Notes under the pieces: model-generated
Database searches by the model: none
What the model saw: only the letters and a program-made list of their open reading frames with translations
What the model was told of the DNA's origin: nothing
IMG/VR virus record: IMGVR_UViG_3300012954_000117
Span: 1-20,763 of that record
Reading direction: 5' to 3' (one strand)
DNA length: 20,763 nt
Origin: a virus
Translations under genes and position numbers: made by a program
In this document: positions 19,601-20,763 of the stretch, in pieces
Layout: each line of letters starts with the position of its first letter
How positions within the stretch are numbered: the stretch's first letter is position 1

Positions 19601-19715
19601 ACATTATGGTGATGGACTACGCCTTGCATACAATGATAGTGGCATAAGCCTATCAGCACCAGGAACTACGCCCGAACATGCTTTCATTAGAAATGCAGGC
19701 AAAGGAACGATATAA
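7611..19715 (+). CDS. Giant multi-module virion structural protein (4034 aa) in the gp7 position of the baseplate wedge cluster
   Basis: One uninterrupted frame of 12.1 kb follows gp6 with a TAATG overlap. T4 has gp7 (about 1030 aa) here, so a wedge/baseplate role is inferred from position. Modules in order: Asn/Ser-rich start (1-20); a conserved-looking block QLLPSILQTTVNKQFFDSTF with FEQLLASGSLE (~54-85); beta-sandwich module (241-306); carbohydrate-binding-like W/Y segment (~485-541); DRPHTHPWEMLGF...KPTWW block (~1351-1373); Gly-Ser-Gly-Tyr module (1530-1594); a second W/Y segment (~2153-2186); Thr/Asn-rich strands with two LDGNT-type repeats (~2209-2301); three hook-IN-like motifs (2477-2680); a third W/Y segment (~3180-3229); EDFVKDIKPFHTKLL (~3497-3511); five beta-propeller-like repeats (3627-3868); and a GVIYIGSERIEY...RGTLGT module (3939-3985). 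I recall similar very large proteins next to gp6 in marine T4-like phages, but cannot name a family. A tail-fibre or adsorption role for the outer modules is possible. There is no signal peptide or membrane segment. Confidence 0.75.
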   Translation: MSYHNNNSNSSNSNNNSNNSMASGGERSPKTKLSPNISRPGESLEKTGSNRVTQLLPSILQTTVNKQFFDSTFEQLLASGSLESIKHFVGETTGDDVRDAVPAVTDNYLLDNRSNDPYQFQPGMVTKSDDNEISTALAYDDLIRSFDYNEVDTNNHHKFLGELGYTLDSPINYDMFINYHRYYWVLDVLPPCELQYTSIFDMDTVNGETSYTTPVMKNGKTLTLENGMRIKLAPHTVDRFTQTNSANVTFTATVQNGVNDSLQVYKNNVRQTVTTDYTYNATTGVVTFTTAPALNEEVEIHTYYSYSTSGTYENDAILIVDGVGDPNGIVLTTQFSPGQYEGKQGKRVWCNITTYSAQEPSGFDADQYSFDFRKFDLREHRMTTRDYTVEQRQSPDQSAWSRSNLWVHEETIKNVLIYQAVTDDVYTLDRYRAVRPIIEYKTNLEKYNFGKKHVANIDHALESAIDPATDIVGQTSYNVFPIGFNTEWQIGKGYDFGEKVKVTSGASPNLVITYWECVKAHGEERKPTHGENREFWEQVTPVELENNDLIIFFNTTNSAYTNKIFTATGVGTSIVLTETYNFDGSNGATQLNAGEKVVILNGYNVTDKVLTGETVSNREAPLSGSEIYFDGTTWIQSQQKEHRSQGMKVQLYDVNLTKLDDQAQYPESTFNGSTIFDFVHSTTSAYDDALGFNAEYVDYGNTPGLNFDAQLLSKKSTYVQKSNDGSKNQIKNISGQYYYKDFVTGRYYNGWTADRFGQVVKKRIRKVITDATKPLLVDVGHSKTVSDRYYNIFQESGTLAVSTQPTALVDDGRVTRVGGKLPTLFFFNDNTYTISTHFPQAEIEFVNMDGSPVGAGITRTAGSGNTFSIVIATPTVNSIKYRLVSDPAKFGVIFFTTNANETNVEVRKNGDIFTNFTHVNDIVTINSGLILDDIYEFVFKSDTNYSATGEGNFEVASTQLSNPLNQNFEKVSYGDLIRHLTSQMKANPLFSGSLHGTNNYRNIVQTHDTGGLIKQQPYSTELANQLLVDNNTNPYSALQFTNSNYNEFINKFKNKIKQLHNSTEINVPVYQLVDKTLEALNIGKNSDHAFAGSQMAMYRDYKSFDGSWVLNQTPTFNLPEEVNTYDDTFNHVQVWIQIPDSNGEHTWRGLIKDVDYTMDDYSVTVTLSGITFPGSGKNNIHIRWYKRGSVSFVPYSAVKLGMIKPFVPELRSDYSKDSTGTATDNVIIGHDGNVHVRNGTELYARTVVGFDPIDAGLWDLELRIYNNLNRNLDNVVNQSTYSPNAHRPAVYTWNEVNNTIRSEFNKYKSANNIVALNSTTYFDGADKFTWNYSSVSPNIGGWRGIYHYFFRTDRPHTHPWEMLGFNKKPTWWDANYSWTDAVKRASLLLALEFGKTSDPSGSDTFDVDYSYKNYDWQNNTLVTLLGALNDPVAAGVCSTPTLEDRQKDFVFGDWGPVEAEWRRTSQGKIANIISFMRTRPLIALNNYFRTQRRIVKNLAGYDIPYIMDIAYKGLNSWSTTALTGSSNIGKIIESVNIINPGSGYTSTPNVTVTDNFGSGGSVTVKVENGAIVGAKVNFQGVQYYNRPTLDLSTGNAVLDPILADDTKTYFDGLANAIIEFGNTYGTDADALAKRFNNISFRPIIKAGGFVNKNQQFILESSQDKGRVFVPEENVDTILYTSKPSQEYFFGGIKVNKTANGYTINGYDNSQAFFNYYKPKTNTPGITVSFEGVITVQVLRYKEYDTNLSQMDYNTEVRSIQEVYDFINGYGYYLNTLGFNQQWRSSASNFVTWAVGSSTTELPLIPDASRVTVNDGQDGYFDNIDKKYDGVYNIIDANGNQIRATDIIIDRKSMEPDSETLFQVKNEETQIYGIRLYKVQLEHIFIFDNVTNFDDAIHDPTIFLAHKRIIWRGSRTKNWNGKLYSPGYIVDGDKILPNFDTTAREVDLYYGKTKTLGNKQISDIARFNAGYNRPEWSHKLDLDDDAVYEFVKGSYKYRGTDHALNAFMRNSSLFDGNATAELLENWAIRTADFGDTRKRETLEFQITPDLLTTSPQPIRFTDELKYDVLSDIVIDIDSISPLKVYDSGTTFNTRPVNNYKATSDELFDSDLNKAGLPLLSESDYRVINKEDFTQFPTEVKSAYDHSGDWQDIGQWDSTISYKFNEKVLYNGRSWAMLDEDGSSGFSTANNPIDVLGSNQLPVIPSTGQTLILDGNTITLSKTATSQTRNTITVIGSQNIASANVVTHGSTVILGESTTSNTTITFSNSVVTTTFNDITKTGTTINPTIQGSATATLIFDGNTVSFNDPQNITTNITAQQAYENAFNTSWIQNQSNISSTATTRISRIEGLRAAYVAANSASAWTTWITTYYTNDAGLNIDHLRTLILAGGSTQQPAEFLLDQDLIIINNIKGTSYTGTQVISGAQTVGASDITDSQGAMNNGTHTGDIATYLKDSANASTTFATGTIVATTTTPGFKLYSLADIVQEINDAGISNITASADPSSRLSITKTTNDNTTSFSLSISVGTENAQVGFNTATETINSQGSNTQTTPELSIQQVIDQINNAGVSGVSAQRATSNNALLQINSTNDNLFVGAGTANSVIGLPTGLIPATVTTATAPVGLSITDIVEKINNAGITGVTATNQSNKVKLTSTNSTLVIGAGTANATIGFVATTLSATQSQVSSVFNALVDANGNPVFKEQSNDPNIFNIWVADDSEFGNYNLGYQVYQTMDFGMYTYDICAGTVSADEAQIKVKRQTGDKQSHNLSVGDYILVRGSDSVPSIDGIHRVTRVDNDTSIFYIDEFIETNGHVGNIYPLRKVRFGSYAELEANRQDKVNDIFKYNFADIRQNNTSNPIYAFVDDDGTGSSAVYSWKGTWSENNGHVGEWLLVRKGIKQARNDLIENVKLYNADTQTTITNLEIFDPAKGILFGFIENEIDYKITNDIANYNFNNIDGQVENVEAWGREYIGRRWWNTSTAVYLDYEQGSIDYQQNNWGRLADGASIDIYEWTASPVLPEQWADLVASKAQIDGNEASGEAYSNIINGQTVYNWTEENYYNDKRKQTETTYYYWVKNKTSSIRKSNYNILQVSQIINNPTNFNLAWAAQTGSDTILLANIRPFISPSTVAQVNLKVTSNASPMQEWLMLAEGDPNVTVPEYLHIKMRDSLAGFNRFSIDKPFTTWSATTVYNKDEVVKYDDKYYISLIANNLNDQPDLDTNQEEWSRIYDFNLIESTQSDDISIWRGQPVPDLKLHKYNRYGHQIRPRQSLFRDLKEARQNFVHSVNSLLSEVNVIDEINNWENAFSTTFVEGTVTYRVKDYVNLIDWHLAGFNPNTVADLVYNTKQDYIDAGEPTDDGTYVLIKSTSPGADIDRSEMYHFTGGTDVLVFKEKATVQVSEEMWNQAKFGHGYDTIGFDVTPFDSCSDNVIGKLMDLLRTEIFIGRHHVMYNKMWFKLLYSAILQNTASDFAFKTTYTHLGVKRPLLTAKQNYQEYNIQTVEDFVKDIKPFHTKLLSSMESNTFGEATNIEIDEEPRTGVITLKYADHSVREWEGDTELLGGQFGVPHNTNLDESQFTTAQASFTDIYDGNVFIQPVQEGWGEELVPTDFTENINMLVQTNESGAITVTAGPTYSVNAQETGPRGITFNNDGTKMFITGTTGDDVNEYTLSNGFDLSSTVTFVDSYAVTECPNPTAVKFNANGTQMFVTGVGNSNVHEYALTTGFDVSTAGFTQTLVTTVDSDNFGLDFKPDGTKMWITGDQNNKIYEFNLSSAFDISTATFNQDLTMTAIDVEPFGIEWSPNGKRLFVVGTRGNGVDEWRASTAFDISTLTHVGFYSIGGNPSGIHFSPDGLNMFITGNVSDLVKSYTLSDPYRLIVNDGITAGPDTRTFRMMQYQPMNIQISNAIVDAQKTTLTANITEFDTTIPVTDASILDDPNTISAVPGVIYIGSERIEYQAIEQNNLLFCTRGTLGTSIKAHTSGDTVVNSGPTTEIPIVDEFSHYGDGLRLAYNDSGISLSAPGTTPEHAFIRNAGKGTI
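7620..7673 (+). repeat. Asn/Ser-codon low-complexity tract
   Basis: The first codons of the giant gene are almost only AAT/AAC and AGT/AGC/TCT, giving an Asn/Ser-rich head of about 20 residues. It directly follows the poly-Gly tail of gp6, so the gene junction is flanked by low complexity on both sides. It is probably a flexible leader. Confidence 0.8.
12198..12393 (+). repeat. Gly-Ser-Gly-Tyr module in the giant protein
   Basis: Residues 1530-1594 (NPGSGYTSTPNVTVTD, then GSVTVKVENGAIVGAKV) match the repeat unit found twice in gp6 at 5866-6093. The order of GSGY, Thr-Pro, paired strands and 'NGAI/NGAV' is the same. It suggests exchange or duplication of a surface module between two wedge-cluster genes. 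Confidence 0.75.
14235..14512 (+). repeat. LDGNT-type repeat pair in Thr/Asn-rich strands
   Basis: Two 20-base stretches, ttgatacttgatggtaacac (14235-14254) and ttgatttttgatggtaacac (14493-14512), are 18/20 identical. They encode LILDGNTITL and LIFDGNTVSF. The segment between them is rich in Thr, Ser and Asn and reads as repeated beta strands. It leads, through about 175 residues with no recognised motif, to the hook-IN-like array. Confidence 0.6.
15039..15650 (+). repeat. Three tandem flagellar hook-IN-like motifs
   Basis: Three units start at residues ~2477, ~2553 and ~2622 of the giant protein: SLADIVQEINDAGISNITA, LSIQQVIDQINNAGVSGVSA and LSITDIVEKINNAGITGVTA. Each continues with a strand ('RLSITKT', 'LLQINST', 'KVKLTST'); the second and third then carry 'VGAGTAN..IG' or 'IGAGTAN..IG'. 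This 'I..IN.AG..GVTA' plus 'IGAGTAN' pattern is that of the hook IN motif known from FliD/FlgK-type flagellar cap and hook proteins. The resemblance is read by eye; the copies are diverged at DNA level. Confidence 0.7.
18489..19215 (+). repeat. Five-repeat beta-propeller-like array near the giant protein's C-terminus
   Basis: Five units of about 50 residues begin with PRGITFNNDGTKMFITG (P3639), PTAVKFNANGTQMFVTG (3690), NFGLDFKPDGTKMWITG (3740), PFGIEWSPNGKRLFVVG (3791) and PSGIHFSPDGLNMFITG (3839). Most continue with 'V.EY.L...FD.ST'. The spacing (51, 50, 51, 48) and the 'P.GI.F..DG..MFITG' core are those of YncE/SMP-30/WD-like propeller blades. Five blades, or six with a closing blade made of flanking strands, is the likely fold. 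It could bind a receptor or a glycan. Confidence 0.82.
19425..19566 (+). other. RGTLGT module region in the giant protein
   Basis: Residues 3939-3985 (PGVIYIGSERIEYQAI, then CTRGTLGTSIKAHTSGD) match a short beta-rich pattern I have seen in marine phage structural proteins: strand, 'IG.E.I.Y', strand, 'RG..GT...H..G..V'. Its function is unknown. It lies between the propeller-like array and the final ~50 residues. Confidence 0.55.
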
Positions 19716-19718
19716 ATA
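19711..19718 (+). promoter_or_regulatory. T4-type late promoter TATAAATA
   Basis: This is an exact match to the T4 late promoter octamer. It overlaps the giant gene's TAA stop (19713-19715). The expected transcript start is ~19724, just before the ATG at 19725 and 13 bases before the ATG at 19737. It would give the last two genes their own late transcript. Confidence 0.75.
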
Positions 19719-19726
19719 CATTAAAT

Positions 19727-19734
19727 GGAAAGAG
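19727..19734 (+). promoter_or_regulatory. Ribosome binding site deciding the start at 19737
   Basis: GGAAAGAG lies 2 bases (6 from its GGAA part) before the ATG at 19737. It begins inside the upstream in-frame ATG (19725-19727), which itself has no Shine-Dalgarno sequence. This favours 19737 as the main start. Confidence 0.55.
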
Positions 19735-19736
19735 CT

Positions 19737-20339
19737 ATGAGTTTAGACAAGATTAACGATACATCACTAATAGGCATTGAGGGACACATTAAGATATGGG
19801 ATCCACAGTCTGGTGAAATTCTAGTCAAAAGAAGAAATGCTATTAATTATGAAAACATGAGTATTGCTCTTGCAAGTTTACTTGCAAACGAAGCTGGTAA
19901 CACGGGTTCACATCAAATAGCTACAATGAGATTTGGAAACGGTGGTACAACTATAGACGGACTAGGAAATGTTACATATAAAGCAACCAATACCAACAGT
20001 GCAAGTGGTGCATTATATAACCAAACATTTAGCCAAGCAGTAGATGAAGCTGTAAGTGGAAGTGCATTAAACGGCACAGAAATCAGTCATACTGCACCAA
20101 ATACATTTACAGATGTTATTACAACATGCACATTAGATTATGGAAGTGTTAGTGGACAAGATAGCACAGATACAGCTACTAGCATGGATGGAACATATGT
20201 ATTTGACGAGCTGGCAATATACAGTGGCAACAACGATTTGTTGACACATGTAGTCTTTCACCCAGTGCAAAAAAGTGAAAACAGAAAAATACAAGTAATT
20301 TATACATTAAGAATTAGGTCAAGTTTCGCAGACTTGTAA
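19737..20339 (+). CDS. Virion structural protein, ~200 aa, probable baseplate or fibre-associated
   Basis: From ATG 19737 the product is 200 aa; from ATG 19725 it is 204 aa (four extra residues, MERA). I choose 19737 for the GGAAAGAG before it. The protein reads as beta-rich: LIGIEGHIKIWDPQSGEILV (~11-30), a helix with NYENMSIALASLLANE, a Gly/Thr/Asn-rich middle (~65-150), and a closing strand set with VFDELAIYSGNNDLLTHVVF then HPVQKSENRKIQVIYTLRI. That final 'FDELG.Y...LLTHV.FHPV.KS' pattern is familiar from uncharacterised structural proteins of marine T4-like phages. Position behind a late promoter and next to a fibre-like gene supports a virion role. It is not similar by eye to T4 gp8, gp9 or gp10. 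The specific function is unknown. Confidence 0.72.
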   Translation: MSLDKINDTSLIGIEGHIKIWDPQSGEILVKRRNAINYENMSIALASLLANEAGNTGSHQIATMRFGNGGTTIDGLGNVTYKATNTNSASGALYNQTFSQAVDEAVSGSALNGTEISHTAPNTFTDVITTCTLDYGSVSGQDSTDTATSMDGTYVFDELAIYSGNNDLLTHVVFHPVQKSENRKIQVIYTLRIRSSFADL

Positions 20340-20349
20340 GGAATAAGAT

Positions 20350-20763
20350 ATGCCATATACAATAGATTATAGTCAAAGTAGTAAAACAGCAATAGTTGTG
20401 AATGACGGTACAATAGATACTAGTACGAGTATTGGACTTATAGGTAAAAACTATACTCGTTTTGGTGAAATACTAAATGAAAACATGTTGCACATGTTGG
20501 AAAATTTTGCTAATACTAATGCTCCAAGCAATCCAAGTGAAGGGCAACTTTGGTATGATACAGCAAATAGTCAACTTAAAATATACGACAACGGTATTTG
20601 GAGTACAATTTTAAGTGGCGCTGGTACAACTAAAATTGAATTTAGAAACAGAAAAGACACAGGCGGTAATTACCACAAAACAATAGAATTAATAGTTGAT
20701 TCAAATATTGTCCATATCACTACAGATGATACCACAGCTTGGACACCTCACAATGATGAAAAA
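20350..20763 (+). CDS. Fibre-like virion structural protein, N-terminal part (3' partial)
   Basis: The frame opens at ATG 20350, 10 bases after the previous stop, with AAGGA (20338-20342) as a good ribosome binding site. It runs without a stop to the window end (138 codons). Residues ~28-83 hold a pattern I recognise from tail-fibre-like structural proteins of marine T4-like phages: IGLIGKNYTRFGEILNENML, then LENFANTNAPSNPSEGQLWY, then DTANSQLKIYDNGIW. The 'P..GQLWYDT....L.IYDG..W' part is a common fibre strand motif. The rest is beta-rich (IELIVDSNIVHITTDD). It is probably an attachment or collar-type domain followed by a longer shaft beyond the window. An alternative is a baseplate-attached structural protein with no receptor role. 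Confidence 0.75.
   Translation, partial: MPYTIDYSQSSKTAIVVNDGTIDTSTSIGLIGKNYTRFGEILNENMLHMLENFANTNAPSNPSEGQLWYDTANSQLKIYDNGIWSTILSGAGTTKIEFRNRKDTGGNYHKTIELIVDSNIVHITTDDTTAWTPHNDEK

Noticed and set aside
7671-19715. Alternative start of the giant gene at codon 21
   Set aside because: No Shine-Dalgarno sequence precedes it, while ATG 7611 has a full GGAGGT at ideal spacing and overlaps the gp6 stop.
7611-19715. Giant frame as an assembly or frameshift artefact joining separate genes
   Set aside because: There is no internal stop, codon use is constant, and no internal site combines a stop, a ribosome binding site and a start as at the other gene junctions.
1-20763. tRNA, CRISPR array, insertion sequence, integrase or defence genes
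   Set aside because: No cloverleaf-like segment, spaced direct repeats, transposase motifs or terminal inverted repeats were seen; the window is packed with virion genes.

Overview
The window is a late-gene segment of an AT-rich, tailed double-stranded DNA phage of the T4-like contractile-tail (myovirus) group. The best anchors are a gp25-type baseplate wedge gene, a gp6-type wedge gene with the family's N-terminal block, and a gp5-type central spike protein (OB fold followed by a beta-helix). All genes lie on the + strand and are packed with 0-31 base gaps or with ATGA/TAATG overlaps. Codon use favours AGA for Arg and AGT for Ser. Several proteins have features I associate with marine T4-like phages of cyanobacteria and SAR11-type hosts. 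A marine myovirus of an AT-rich marine bacterium is therefore the likely source, but the host cannot be fixed from this window.

Layout. Positions 2-1303 hold the C-terminal part of a baseplate hub protein that ends in a zinc peptidase-like (M15-type) domain. Next comes a spike protein without lysozyme (1313-2722), then a protein with a degenerate lysozyme-like region plus a beta-sandwich module (2719-3618). A late-promoter-like element (3637-3644) leads into the wedge cluster: gp25 (3650-4012), an enlarged gp6 of 1199 aa (4012-7611), and a giant 4034-aa structural protein (7611-19715) in the position where T4 has gp7. An exact T4 late-promoter octamer, TATAAATA (19711-19718), overlaps the giant gene's stop codon and precedes two further virion genes: a ~200-aa structural protein (19737-20339) and the start of a fibre-like protein (20350 to the window end).

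How the genes work together. The first three genes look like the central puncturing device (hub, spike and cell-wall-facing modules). gp25, gp6 and the giant protein look like the wedge ring around it, and the last two genes like peripheral structural or adsorption proteins. The giant protein is the most unusual object. Within one uninterrupted frame it carries a beta-sandwich module, three short carbohydrate-binding-like segments, a Gly-Ser-Gly-Tyr module also found in gp6, three tandem flagellar 'hook IN'-like motifs, a five-repeat beta-propeller-like array, and a C-terminal RGTLGT module. I see no tRNA, CRISPR, insertion sequence, integrase, rho-independent terminator or believable minus-strand gene. 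No gap between genes exceeds about 35 bases.
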